A DNA stretch of 64,000 nt from Monocercomonoides exilis (lineage: Eukaryota; Preaxostyla; Oxymonadida; Polymastigidae). This document shows, piece by piece, positions 46,717 through 60,002 of this stretch. The first letter of the stretch is position 1; every line of letters begins with the position of its first letter. Position numbers and translations under genes: made by a program. The notes under the pieces are model-generated. The model had not been told where the DNA came from. It made no database searches and saw nothing but the letters and a program-made list of their open reading frames with translations. The DNA lies in the NCBI GenBank assembly GCA_001643675.2, contig LSRY02000014.1:1660001-1724000 (forward strand). Reading direction: 5' to 3'.

Positions 46717-48260
46717 ATGGAGACGATTGACTATCGAATTTATGAAAATGGACTCGAGAGAATGGCGCGAATTCTAATTGACGGAAAAGCCAGGCTTGTG
46801 AATGCCACCAACTTTAGTGACATTGCAAAAAAAACATTCATCCATGCAGTGAAGGCTCTTCAAAGTGACAGGGATGTTGCCAAAGTGGGAAGGCCATCAT
46901 TGATGCGCAAGGAAAAAAAGGAAATTGTTACAGACGTAATTAAAATTGAAGCAAAGTGTGGAACAAACCTGACAGTGAAGAAAACAAAAGAATTGGTTTG
47001 CAAAATATTTTTATTATCTTTTTATTTGTTTCTGGTTAGATTGAAAATGCGATAGAAGATGAAAATTCATAGATTTCATATGATGCTTCATTAAAAAAAA
47101 GAAATTTCAAAATCCGCGGCTTATTACTTCTTGCGAAATCAACCAGAATTGAAATTTCAAAAGTCAAAAATTTTGAATTCAAAACATCTTACAGCATCTT
47201 GTCAGATGTTTTTGAAACCTTGGTTTGAAATGCTTATGATTTGCATTCAAATCACAAATATTGAAGGGAACTAATCTTTAATGTTGATGATACATCACCA
47301 AGATTATCTGATAATAGCTAAAAACTTTTTGGGACATCCTCGGAGTCTCCTTCTGCCTATTGCCTTTCTCCTTCGAGAGTGCGAAAAGCGATGCTTGTGG
47401 CTGCTGTTTCCTCAGATGGTTTTTCTTTGCCTGCAATTGTTCTTTGGCCGAGTTCCAATATTCCGGAAGAGTTGACTCCTCTGTTATCTCCTTCGCTTGA
47501 TGTGTGGAGCAATACAAACGGTTGTATGAACTTTTCTTTATTCGAACGATACTCTTTGCACGTTCTGCTTCCAGAAATATAAGAAAAAAAGAAAAGAATG
47601 AAATTAACTGAAGATAGATGTTTGCTATTCGTAGATTCGCGCAGCTCTCGTACAAACCCTATTATTTGGAGAAAATGTATGGAATCGAATGTGGATGTCA
47701 TCACATTTGTTCCTCACACAACACATATTTCACAACCTCTCGATAGAGGTGTTTTTGCTGTTCTTAAATCGGTTTTAAATTCATCAATAGAAATCCCTCA
47801 ATCCTTAACAGCTTTTTCCAACAAAAAGGCTTTGGCAGACATCCTTCCTCAAGCTCTTCACTCTGCATTCGCACCATCAGTAATATAGAATGCATTTGAA
47901 GAAAGTGGTGTTTTGTTTTGATCATCAGGACTGGTTTTACGTAAATTGCCCAAACACTCTTCATTTCCTTTGCCCACTTATTCAAATCGTTTTGATTTTT
48001 ACGGAAAACTGCTCACAAATGAGGATTTTTAAGAAAAGTGGGAAGAAAATATACTTATTCGAACAAGTGCGAAATGTTCTGAAGCCGAAGAAGAAACAGA
48101 AAACATTGAAGATACTCTTCCATTAAAGTCAAAGAAGAAAAGAGTTTATCGAAGAATTTTGCATGATGACGTGAATAATACAAAAGAAGAAAATTCGACA
48201 GATCAAAGTTCAGGAAAAAGAAAAATTGGAAAATTATTTGACCCAAGTTTTGTATATTTT
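46717..48260 (+). pseudogene. Pogo/Tigger-type DDE transposase, decayed
   Basis: Exon-like frame 46717-46995 has an N-terminal helix-turn-helix region with the GRPSLMRKEKKEIVTDVI motif. A 44-bp GT...TTAG intron-like gap (46996-47039) restores the frame to IENAIEDENS. From there one frame continues to about 47930 with in-frame stops after ENS, LV, HKY, DNS, PEI and SVI. DDE_1 landmarks are present: FNVDDTSPRL (first Asp), VAAVSSDGFSLPAIVLW, LLFVDSRSSRTN (second Asp, normally VDGHSSH) and FVPHTTHISQPLDRGVF (third Asp). After a frame change a charged C-terminus reaches about 48260 (KSKKKRVYRRILHDD). I found no convincing terminal inverted repeats. The copy is inactive. Confidence 0.88.
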
Positions 48261-50925
48261 AGCTTATTGAGTCAGTATTTTTTGCATTTTATCACTTCAA
48301 AAATTTGGTGCCAATAAAAAAATAGTGCCAATAAAAACACTAACCTACAGTAACTCAAGTTGTTTTTGACTGAATGTTTATTTGAAATCAAATATCTGCA
48401 AAAGTCAGAATGAATAAAAAAATAAATGATGAAAGAAATTGGAATTATTATCGTTAATAAAGTTATCATGAATTTGTTTTTCAAAATTATTAAAAAAAAC
48501 CATCTCTTGTTTCAGAAAGAACAGAATGGCTTCTCATGAAAAAAGCAAGTGACATCCAAAATCAATAATTTCTTTTCTATCTTTCTTTTCTTGGAATTCA
48601 TTTTTTGTGCATATTTTTGATTGAGGTTTTTTTCTAAAAAGTGAAAATAAAAACTTCATGAAAATAAAGGGTTCCTTTTTCACATGCTGAATGCTGTATT
48701 TAATAATCAATAACTCTTCTCATTTTTTTTTATAAATGAACAAAAATAGAAAGAAATACTCAGTTACTCGGAAAACTGCAACAAAATCTTACACTGTTTT
48801 GAGAGGAGCTAGGGAAGGAGGGTTTCCTGAAATCAAATCAAACAAAAAGTTGGTGAAATTGATAGATCTTGAAAAATTTCAAAACACTGAAAATAGTGCC
48901 TGATTAAATTGTTGCTTTTCCATCTCAACAAAAACACAATTCCTCAAAAAAAAATATTCAATCAGAGGTTTGTAAACTGGTTTTCTTTTATTTTTTGTCT
49001 CATTTTTTTTTCTTTTGAGACAGAAGGTCTTGAGCACTGACCGAAAAATAAATGAAGAGTGCAGATGTTTCATGAAAATTATTGAGTGATTATTTTTGAA
49101 ATCATCTTTTTTCTATCAAAAATTTCTGTTTGAATTTCACTTAGAATATTGAAAAATAGACAATGAAAAGTGAAAACTTCTTTCAAGGACAATTTTTGAA
49201 TGAATATAATCTTAAACATGTTTGCTTTCAACAAATATCATGCTTTTTTTCTTTTGAAAGAATAATTTCTCTCCAAAGAAATGAAACTTTTGAAAAATCA
49301 ACACTTCTGGAAAAAAATGTGAATTCTTATATGGTGGAAAATTCGGACTTTCAAGCTTTTTACGCACAAAGCATTGAATCTTTGTTTCACTCATAACTTT
49401 ATTTCGCTTTCTCAGATTTTAAAATAAATTTGAATTTCAGATCCGTGAACAGGCATCGTTGTAATCAAAACATTAAGTTTTCCAACAATTCACGAATGTC
49501 AATAAATGGACCCATTTTTATTGCGATTTTTGATCTCAAAAAGTCAATGAAAAGTGCAGTATTTTTCAGTGAAAATGCCTGAGGTGAAATATTTTGTCCC
49601 ATATACAAAATGTATCATGGTTTTTTAAAAAGTTAATGTGTGATGAAAAAAAAAATAAAGCCAATAAACTCAATGCCTAACAAGGGATGTGCGAAAGAAG
49701 GATCATTTTCAATAAATCAATATCAGAGAATAAAAAGTCAAAATTGATAAACAATAAAAGTATTTTTCTTTGTTAATTCAAGAATGAGGTTCAGTTGTTC
49801 CTCAAAATCGTTCTTCCTAATAATTTCAGTTTTCAAATTTTGATAATAATCGGTTGTTTGTGAATTTTTTTCAGTATTTACAGTTTTCTTTTTCAAAAAT
49901 AACTCGAATACAAAAAGGATGATACACAAACAGAACTGAAATGGATTATTGAATTCAAACAAAGAAAAAAGATTTCCAAAATAAAAAATAACTTTCTTTT
50001 CAACAAACAGCTCCATTTTTCACAAATGAAAATGTGTTGTCTTTCATCAACGAATTTTCTGTATAAAAATACAAAAAATGAGTTAAAAAATCCTCGATAG
50101 TGATGATACATAATTATTTCAAAATTGTATTTTCAAATCACTGATAATCCAATAAAAGCATGCAACAATAAAGATTCAAAACACCAGAATTATACACATA
50201 AATTATTTTTTTGGTGAATCCATTGAAAATGTTTGCTCAGAAATGATGATTTTCCATTTCGCAATAATTTGTTTATATTCTTCAACTTGAAAAACAAGAA
50301 TTCTTCTTTTCGTTGAAGAAAATCACATTTCATGTAAAAGGCGAATTAAATAGTTTCATAAATATATTTTCTCAGCTGAAAAATCATATTTTTCGAAATA
50401 TAAGTTATCAATTTTTTAACAAATACATCACAATTCAAAAATATTTGCAAACGTATAGACGTGATGTGGACAAATATGTATGTGGATTATTTATTGTGAT
50501 TTCAGTTTCAAAACTCGTTTTTCTAATTGAATTTAAATAAGGAAAAAAAAATATTCAAAAACAAATTGACATTTTATCCAAATCGCAAACATAAATAATA
50601 AAAAGAACAAAACCGTCAGTTGCTCATCTTTCCTCAAACAAATGTTGCTCCTCATTTCGTTTTCAAACAACGGCAACAATCATCCCTTGAGCTGTGAGCA
50701 GCTGATTGTGATCATCAAATCACTTCCATCCCAAATAAAACAAACTCCTCTTTTCAACAAATTATGAATATCCACTTATCCTTTGAAAAAGAAAAAACCA
50801 CAACCAAATTACAAAACACATCTCACAAACTCTTTCACAAATTCTTCGATGCAAAGAAATATCACATTCTCCTTTGATCTCTCTCTCTCTTTTTTTGTTT
50901 CACATTCCCCTTTTCCATCTCACTT
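48261..50925. other. Intergenic AT-rich region
   Basis: About 2.7 kb of A/T-rich sequence. Short open frames (for example 49163-49396, 49738-50016, 50313-50540) have the Phe/Lys/Ile-heavy composition of random A/T-rich DNA. No RNA gene, repeat array or splice-linked exons were recognised. The last 150 bp are the 3' flank of the next minus-strand gene. Confidence 0.55.
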
Positions 50926-53900
50926 TCACCGCTCTTTCATCTCCTGCTTTTCTGTCTTCTTTGTTGTCTCTGATGTGTTCTCAAAAACTGTCGAATAGCC
51001 TTCTTCCCCACTCACAAAACTGCCTTCCCCCTCTCTCGTGCTCCCCCCACCCCTTTCACAGATCGCATCCGACATCGTCACAATCACAGCCCCTGCAGGG
51101 AAATGCCCATAAAACTCCCGCTTCATCTCGCTCAGTGTCGGACGATCGTTCCAGTCCTTTCCCATCGATGACCAAACAAGCTCATACAGCTCACTCCCTC
51201 GGATCTTCTCAACATTTGGCCTCTCTCCTTTCGATATCTTGTCTCCTGCCACCTCTGCCTCATACTCCCCAAACGGGATCTCCAGTGTCAGACACTCCCA
51301 CACCATCATCCCAATCGAGAATGCCACTGACTCCTTTGTTGCTCCCATCTTCTTGTTCATCTGCAGCTCGGGCGCCTTCCACCTCAGACACTCCTTCCTG
51401 TTGTCTTCACAATCCTCAAACGCTGATGAGGGTGGTGGTGAGTCGGTGAATCTCTCGCTCATCACTGAAACATTTGACGAGGATGAAGAAACCATGGACA
51501 TCGAAGATATGGATGATGAATCGGAATCATCTGAAGATGAGCAGTCGGAGTGGAGGGCAATGCAGATCACCATGTGCTCTGAGAACAGCACAATGTGAGG
51601 ACTGAGGTTGGCCAGCGAAGGCAATTCTTTTTCTTCATCAAATGAATGAAGTGCTCCATTCGCCACCCAGAACAGAATCTGTGCAGCTGTCTGTTCCCTC
51701 TCCTTCAAACTCCCAATCGCCATCTCCTTCTTCTCATTCCTCCCATGAAGCAGCATGAACAGTGAATCCCTCAAATCCACAATCAGCTTCTCATGAGGCG
51801 ATGAACAGGCCATTGCATCCACCAGATTCGACATCGATGAGGTGGTGGGACACAGACTCTCTGCTCGAACAAAAGTGGAATCTGAATCAGTTGTTGAAGC
51901 GGTTGAAGTGGATGAGATGGAGGGTGATGGAGTTCTCTTCCTTGTTTCCTCTTCTTTTTCATCAACCTTCTCCAATGCCCATTCTGGGATCTTGTCTGAA
52001 TCTCTCCCCAGGATGTATTCAGTCGATCCGCTCTCACTCAGCAAGTGTTCTGACGATTCTGAATGTTGAAGGCTTTTCGCATATTCCCTCTTCTTGATCC
52101 TTTCCTCACTCTTCTTCTCTGCCTCCCTCTCTGCCCTCCTCCACTGCTCCTCAGGCGACATCTCCATCATCACTATTTCAAATGCCTTCGGATCTTTTCT
52201 GATGTTGCCATTCACAATCTCTCTCAGATCTTCTGCTTCATTCTTCACCTTCTTCCACCGAATGGCCAGAATGATGGAAACAACAAGAACGATTATCAAT
52301 ATGATTCCCATGATTATCACAATAAACATCCAATAAGATTTTCCTTCTTTTCCTCCTTCAACAATTCTGTCATCTCCTTTTCCTTGAGTTTCACTTCTGT
52401 TCTTCAGAGTGAAAGAATCAGTCGATGAAGGAGATTCTTTCTTTCCAAACAGAACACTCACAGACACTTCTGTCTCTTCTCCCACTGCTCCCATCTGAGC
52501 CGATGAAACAACTGCAATAATTTCATTCTCTGACACACTTTCCTTTTCACCAATCCCATAGCTCTCAATCACCTCTTCCCTTCCATTTCTGAAGCTCAAC
52601 TTCAACGAAACATTGCAGGGGAGAAGAAGCCTTCCAATCAAAGTGATCATTGTTCTTCCCTCAGATGCTGTCTCATTCCTCGCCTCTTCCACAACTGGAA
52701 TGAACAGTGGAGATGCTCTCTCCTCAATCATCCCTCCCATTTCACATCCTTCATTTAGAATCCACAATGATGTATTTCTCTCCAATCCATCTCCTCCTTT
52801 CAGACTCATCACGTTCAACACTCCAGAATCTGAGCAGAGAATGTTTCTTCGAAGTGATAGATATTTTTCTATGGATGGGTTATTGTTCTCAAATAATCCC
52901 ATCTCAATCTCCACACTTCCTCCCCAAATAGAAAGACCTCCATCAGAGCAGTTCACAAAACTCGTATCCTTTATCTCCCCTGAGCTCTCCTTCACCTCAA
53001 CAACTGATCCATTCCATTTGCACACATCCACTTCCTCATTCAATTCTTTTTTTCTTTCTTCCTTTCCATCAAACAAGCACAGCCTCATCTGAATATTCTT
53101 GCACATCAAAAGTGATATCATCTTCCCTTTCTTTCTTTTTGATGAACACCCACCAAACGAACAGTTCGAAAACACCACATTTCCTTCCATCTCCTCAACA
53201 TCAATTACACCTGCACTCTCATCCACACATGTGATGTTCTCAAATGAAGATGACAGAATTGAAAATGAAAATTCACTATTCTCTCTGTTCTTCATTTCTG
53301 CTTCATCGCCATTCGCCCTTCCCATCCATCCTTTTTCCATTCTCGAATTCCCAGCTTCACTGATCTTTAAACAGCCTTTGCTTCCCTCAATATTTCTGAG
53401 TGTCAATCCATTCACTTCAGTATCCTCTTCCATAATCATGGCTGCTTCACTCAAAAATGAAAGCCACGAAACACTCACATTCCCCATTGAGCATTTCCCT
53501 CTTTCCACAAATATCAGACAGAATGGCACTTCCACCATTTCCCTCTCAGCCGAGCTCACTCCTTCAAGTGAACACATGCTGATCGATGTCTTTCCCGAAC
53601 TTATCTTCATGAACAATGAATGTGTTGTTGGAAGTGGAGTTGGCTTTGATTCCACTTCTTCAAATGCAAATTGTATCCATCGAACATACACCTGCCCATT
53701 TGTCTCCACAATCATTTCTTTGCTGCAATTCATCCTCCCTTTCACAACCACTCGACTCTGCACTTCATGCATCCCGCTCAGCGTGAGTGTGTCCAGTCCA
53801 ATTTCCTCATCAATCACAGATTCCTCGTCAACAAACACCTGGCTGAAGAAATCGTGTGTCAGATGCCTCAGCCCAAACCCAATCGTTGCACAAGGAAGTG

Positions 53901-56900
53901 AAGGCTTCCCACACTGCTGCTCGTTGCTTCCCCCTTTCCCTTCTTTGCTCGACACCACAATCGTGTCTGACTGGTATTTCACAATCAGACTCATCAAGTC
54001 CATCGCCTCCTCCTTGTGCTCTCCCGCATCCATCCCATAGATCGCATTCTGCCTGATGAACTCCACATCACGGAAGTCGAGATTGAACTGTGTTTCGTTG
54101 ATCTGCCTCTCGATGCAGTCACACACAATGAACACATCATTCCCAATCCTTGCTGTGTTCCTTCGGAATATCACCCCATCAAACACATAATCCAACTCAC
54201 CCCTCAATTCAGTCTTCAGATACACCCCACCTCCTTTCCCTTCGCTCACAGAGCATCCACACTGCTTCACACTCGTGTTCACAACATCGAACCATCCTCC
54301 TTCATTCAACTCAAACAGCATCACCCCTCCCTTTGTGCTTCTCCCACGACTGCACCCTTCAATCAGCGAATCTTCCACCACAAGCTTCACTCCACTCCCA
54401 CTCTTGCTCGAAACAACACTTGGATCAGCTCCTTCCCCTTCAACTGATCCAATGCTGCAATTCTTCATCCTCATCTCACCTCCTCCATTTGCCCCCTCTC
54501 CTTCAATTTCAAACAAACTCCCCTTCTCCAATGTGGCTTCAATCACTGTAAATTCATCAATCACACTCACAACTTCTCCACCAACCACAAATGCACTTCT
54601 CTTCCCAAAATACGAAAGCACTTTGAACCTCTTCACCTCCAGCTCCCCTTTCTTCACAATGCAAAATGCAACATTCCCCATCCCTTCTCTCTTTCCCTTC
54701 CATGTGATCGAACAGTCTTCCCATTCAACTTTCCCTCCCTCACTCACAATCATCCCTGCTTCCCCAATTCCCAAAACATTCATCACACACATCTCCAGCG
54801 CTCTCAGAGTGAATGCTCCACTGTTGCGAAGACACACTTTTGCTCCACTTTCTCCATCACTCCCCAACACAACTCTTCCATGTTCCATCTCATCATATCC
54901 CGCTCCCACAGATTCAACTTCAATCCCACTCAAATCAATTCCCCCTCCACTCTTATCTTTGCCTTCACTCCCACCACTTTTCTCTCTCCTCCTCTCTCAA
55001 TGTGCTTCAATCCCATTTCCAATGTCTCACACGGATCCTCTTCACTCCCACATCGAACAACATCATCTCCCTTTTCCCACACCACAATCCTCTCACTGTT
55101 GTATTCAATCACAAATCTCAATAGATCTGTGCTCATCCGCTTCTCATCGCTTCCAACAAACTCATTCGGATCGTCTTCCATCTCTTCAACATCAATCGCA
55201 AATGTCTCACTCCTCACTGTCGCATTCAGATCTGAATCCAAAATGAACATGTTCTTCCCCACAAATGCCTCATTCTCAGCAAACTTCACACCCTCAAACT
55301 TGAATGGCGTTCCTCCTCTCCTTTCACTGCAATTCACATACAGCCATCCTCCTTTCCCACCTCTCACCTTCTCTGCTGAACACCTCTCCATCATCCCCTC
55401 TTTCACATGAATCATCCCTGAATCAAGGATATTCACCCTCACTGCCCCTCCACTCATGCTCTCTCCTCCTATGACGTCACTCATGTTGCTCTGTTCTATC
55501 TTCATCACCCTCTTCACCTCTCCACATATCACAGCTGATTCATCTGCGCCAACAACCAACAGGCTCCCAAATGAGCAGTTGCTGATGCTCACAACTTCAT
55601 TCTCTCCTCCATTCTGTTCCATCCCAAGAAGAGCAAGATCCATCAGGCACTTTCTTGTCCTGATATTATTTATAGATACCCACTTCATCCTCACAGCTTG
55701 TCCACTGCTCCTGATGATTCGATATTCAATCTCCTCTCCTTCCCCTTCCTGCATCCCAAACGAACACAATTCCATCTCCAAAACACCTCTTACTGTTGAT
55801 GAGCTTATCACCACATCCTTCCTTTGTTCAAATAATCCAGGCAATTGAAACTCCACATTCACAAACACACTCACTCCTTTCGAATCAAGAACACTTTCTC
55901 CTTCTCCTTCAATTCCTTTCTCCACAACCACCTTCATTCTCGTGTTGCCTTTTCCTTCAATCCGAACTCCACTCACATCTCCCACCTTCTCAACACTCGT
56001 ACTCCCTGACACAACAATTTTCTTTTCTCCCTCTCCACCAAGCCTCCCAATCCCATAATCCACACTCCTGCATGGACAGTTCTCCATCCCACACCAAATT
56101 CCATTGTCTCCATTCTCACTCTCCACCTCAATCACAGATGAGCTGTAACCATCAATGAATATGAACAGATCAACCTCACTCACAAACTTCTGTCTATCTA
56201 TCCCACTCAGCGAATTCTCTCTATCAGTAATCCCTCCACTGAATGAGAAACTACTTCCGTTCACAACCCTCCTCAAATCATCACACACAACATACACATC
56301 CCTCCCACTCCTTGCTCTGTTCTCTTCAAACCTCACTCCTCTCACTGAAAACCCATATCTCTCTCCTTCAATCCCTACCCACATCCCTCCTCCACACCCT
56401 CCTCCATTCGTTGTCCCTTCCAGTCCAGCCGAACACTTCTTCATCAGTGTAACTTCTTCACTCCTGATCTTCAGTTGTGCATCCCCTTTCAATTCCACTC
56501 TCATCCCTCCTCCATTCCCTTTTTCTACCACACATCCTTCAATACTCGTGTTCCACACATCCACGAAGCCTCCTTCTGCAGCCACTCCGTTCACCATCCC
56601 TCCATCTCCCTCCTTCACTCTGATATTGCTCCCATTGCATCCCCAAATCGATGTCTCCTTTGCCTCAACTCCTTTTATTATCCCTGAATCAACAAAATTA
56701 CATGAATTCCACTTGCATTCACTCATCCGAACAATACAACTGCTCCCTGCCCAAATCAAGCTGCTTCCTCCCATTTCACAATCACTGGCAATCACACTTT
56801 CTGCTGTGAGTGTGCTCCCTCCCTCACAAACAACAAATCCCTTTTCTCCTTCAAAGGTCATGTCATTCAGCTCCACATTCTTCAACGAGACAGATGACCA

Positions 56901-59900
56901 TCCCCCATTCACTCTTATCACAGGCTTTCCAAATCTCATTGATGCCAATCTCAGTGAAGTCACATTCGCCTCTCCACATATCACAATGATCAAATTGTAT
57001 TCCACAAAATTCACTCCAACTCCAAATCCAACAACACATTCACTCAAGTTCAGTGTTTCTCCTTTCAACTGGAATATCGCCTCATGATGCTCAAGAACAG
57101 ATGGAATCACCAGCTCAATCTTCCTCATCCTTGTTTCCTTCAGCACCACAAACATTCCAATGCATCCTTCCTCTTCACCTTTGCACGCTGCCTCCCCTTT
57201 AACCACAAGTGATCCATCATCCCCTGTTCCTTCAATCACTCTTGCCATTTTCGAAAAGATCACTGTCGAGCCAACCTCAACTCCATTTCCAACTTTGACT
57301 GTCGCTGTTGTTGTTCCATCTCCTGGTGTGTTCTCTTCCCTTTCGATCGGACAGCTCAGTGTTCGGCACTCGAAAAATGTGTGCCCACACCGAGGATGAT
57401 CAGCTCCCGAAGCTGAAACATAGATCTCACTCCTCGGAACATCCAGGAGATAGCACACAATCGGAATCACCAGTGTTGCATTGTTCGTGTCTCCCATTCC
57501 CTCCACTTCATGCACATCCTCGCTCAAAAGCGAAACAAATCCATATCTCCCTTTCGGAACCAATTCCAGCTGATTCGAAGCAATAAACACATTCACTCCA
57601 TGAACAGCTTGATTGTTTTCAAATACCACATTCACAATCTCAAACACAACTGAAGGAGAAGACAACTCCAAATACACCCCTCCTCCTCTTCCCTTCTCCT
57701 CCCCACTTCCCTTCTCTGCCCCACATCCTCCAATCAATGTTGTCACCTCTCCTCTGCCAATCTTGAGTATCCCACTTTGACCAACACTCCAAGCAATGCT
57801 CCCTCCATTCCCTTCCTTACACACACAGTTTCTGAATGTGGTGTTCTCCAGCTCCCATGAATCGCTTCTCTCACTTTCAGTGCTGAATATCACCCCATCC
57901 CCTCTCATCCGACAGATCCTTTGGATCGTCACATTACCCAGCATCCCTCTCCCAACTCCACTTTCCTCCTCTTCCTCAAACAATGTGCAATCTCCCAGTC
58001 CAATATCCTCAATCAAACAGTTTTCCATCTTCATTTTCTCAAATATCACTTTGAATGGTGAAACATCAAATGTGTGACTCTGCCCTTCTTCTGCCCCTGA
58101 TATGATCACATTCTTCAGTGTCAGTTTCTGTGCTCCTGTTTGCATCGCAAACAATGAAGATGATGATTCTGCGCTGTTGTGTCGAATTGTCACCAAAGTC
58201 AATCCCATCGATCCCGAATCCAATGTGAACAAACACTCATGTGAATTCAGCAATTTTGTGGAAATGACACACTCGCTCTCGCTTTCGCCTTTGAATGTAA
58301 TATCTCCCCCTCCAATGAATAGAGCCGTTGAAGAAAAGGTCGATTGAAGAATATTCACTGTTCCTTCTGCTCCTTTCTCAATCATGTTGAATGCCTGCTC
58401 AATCGTGTTGCAGGGGCTGATCTGTGTTGTCCCACACACAGGCCCTGTAATCCCATCTGCTCTGGCAAATGTTGTTTTGATTGTAAAAAGCCATGAATCA
58501 AAATCTGTTTGGCTGTCGTTGTAAAATACTCTCTTTGAGGGGGTTGTTGAGAACGATGACTCAAATGGTGAACCTTTCAAAAAATAATTTTTGATTTTGA
58601 CATCATGACCTTCTTCATTTATTGCCTTGTTTCCACTGAAAAAGCAAAACGATATCAATTTTGGAGGTGGTTCAGTTTTCATCCAACTTGCTGAATTTAA
58701 ACGTATTCCTCCGCCTCCACCTTCTAGTATTTCTGTTCCTGTTCCATTTGCTAAATTTCCTTCAAATTCACATTCAGAAATTATATATGAATTCGACTGT
58801 CTTTCCATATATAATCCTCCACCAAATGATCCTGCGACATTGCGAATAAATTTGCATTTCTCAATTGTTTCATCCTCATTTCCAGAAGACTGTTGAATTC
58901 GTAATCCTCCTGCATAGCGATTATATGCTTTGCATTCAAAAAAGATACATTCAGAAAAAAAATAGTCTCCTCTTTGCTCATAAATTATCATTCCACCTGT
59001 ATTTGTTTCTGCCAAGCAATTTGTGAAATTACAGCCTAACATTTTCACACCTGCTGCTGATTGAACATCAACTGTTCCATCGCCAACTTGACTCATGTTC
59101 TTGAATGAGCATCTTTCACATTCAAGAGTCGAATTTCCATTCAAATAAATAGCACTTCCAGATACAACATGTCCCGTTTGATACCATTCGCAATCCGTGA
59201 AAGAATGTGTTTCATTTGCTCCCAGTTCACACCTTGTCATGTTGCGTCCACCTGATTCATTAACATTCATCGTTCGAAAGCAACACTCAAATGAGGTGTT
59301 TGTTGCTCTCAGCGAGGCACATGGGCTGTTCACTGACCTCAAAATACCTCCATAAATAACATCCCAAACTCTGAAAAACGAGCAGCCTTCAATCGTTGTT
59401 TCTGTTCTCGCTCTCGAATCCTTTTCTCTTTGTGCTCCTGAAGCAACAGAAATATTTGCCATCTTCAAGTCAGAGGCTTTCACAAAGCAGCTCGTATTCG
59501 GTGCAAGAAATGGAGCAGATGCCAATTCAAATGATGAAAACGACGAGTCTCGAAGAGTTATCGAGTCTGTTCCATCTCTCTCAGAATTTTTGAAAGATGA
59601 GCAAAAAAGTCGCGGAATTGGTGCAAATGGCTTCAAAGTTCCAATCATCAGATTCACTGAATGGATGCTTCCTCCATCCACCGCAAATGGGCTCATTTGT
59701 GATGAAATCAAAATCATGCATCCTTTGATATCCAGCCTTGACCCCTCACAAGCCAAAAAACAAGCTTTTCCTTCCTGCTGAATCTGCAACACACTCGCTG
59801 TGCTCACTGAGCTGTTCACAGCAACAAATGTCGATAATATCTTGCTATTCTGATTATTTTCTGATTCATAATTATCATTCCTGCCCCCTGACAGTCGAAA

Positions 59901-60002
59901 CATAAAATTTGCATCCAATTCGCATATCTCCTTAGCTGATGCTTCTTTTGCCTCATCAATAGCAAAGACGCATGCAATGATAAAAAGCACAAAGTTCATC
60001 AT
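50926..60002 (-). CDS. Large beta-helix surface receptor-like protein with TM helix and pseudokinase tail, one frameshift
   Basis: Two abutting frames, 60002-54930 and 54950-50926, form one gene of about 3025 residues if a single base is supplied in the C5 run at 54941-54945 (G on the coding strand). The protein then passes from KIRVEG into IDLSGIEVESVG within a beta-helix module. The signal peptide is MMNFVLFIIACVFA. The ectodomain has the same GGG, SSF and C.A repeat pattern and five CG....PC-type linkers (CGTTQISPC, CGHTFFEC, CGMENCPC, CGSEEDPC, CGKPSLPC), one more than the neighbour. A transmembrane helix (YWMFIVIIMGIILIIVLVV) near 52330-52260 is followed by RWKKVKNEAEDLREIV. The pseudokinase-like tail has an APE motif, FSIGMMVWE and no HRD or DFG. 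The tail is nearly identical in DNA to that of the gene at 26927-35116, except the last about 80 residues. The stop is TGA. Confidence 0.85.
51216..52024 (-). repeat. Homogenised cytoplasmic-tail block, copy B
   Basis: Partner of 27161-27975, about 99% identical by eye. Similarity falls on both sides: toward the stop codon the last about 80 residues differ, and toward the membrane it becomes patchier but is still recognisable up to the transmembrane helix. Confidence 0.9.

Noticed and set aside
42659-48126. TAA/TAG read as glutamine, as in some oxymonads such as Streblomastix (in-frame TAA/TAG in the RT and transposase frames)
   Set aside because: The 10-kb and 8-kb frames contain no in-frame TAA/TAG but many CAA/CAG. 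The L1-domain gene ends naturally on TAA, and the interrupted frames also contain TGA and belong to decayed elements.
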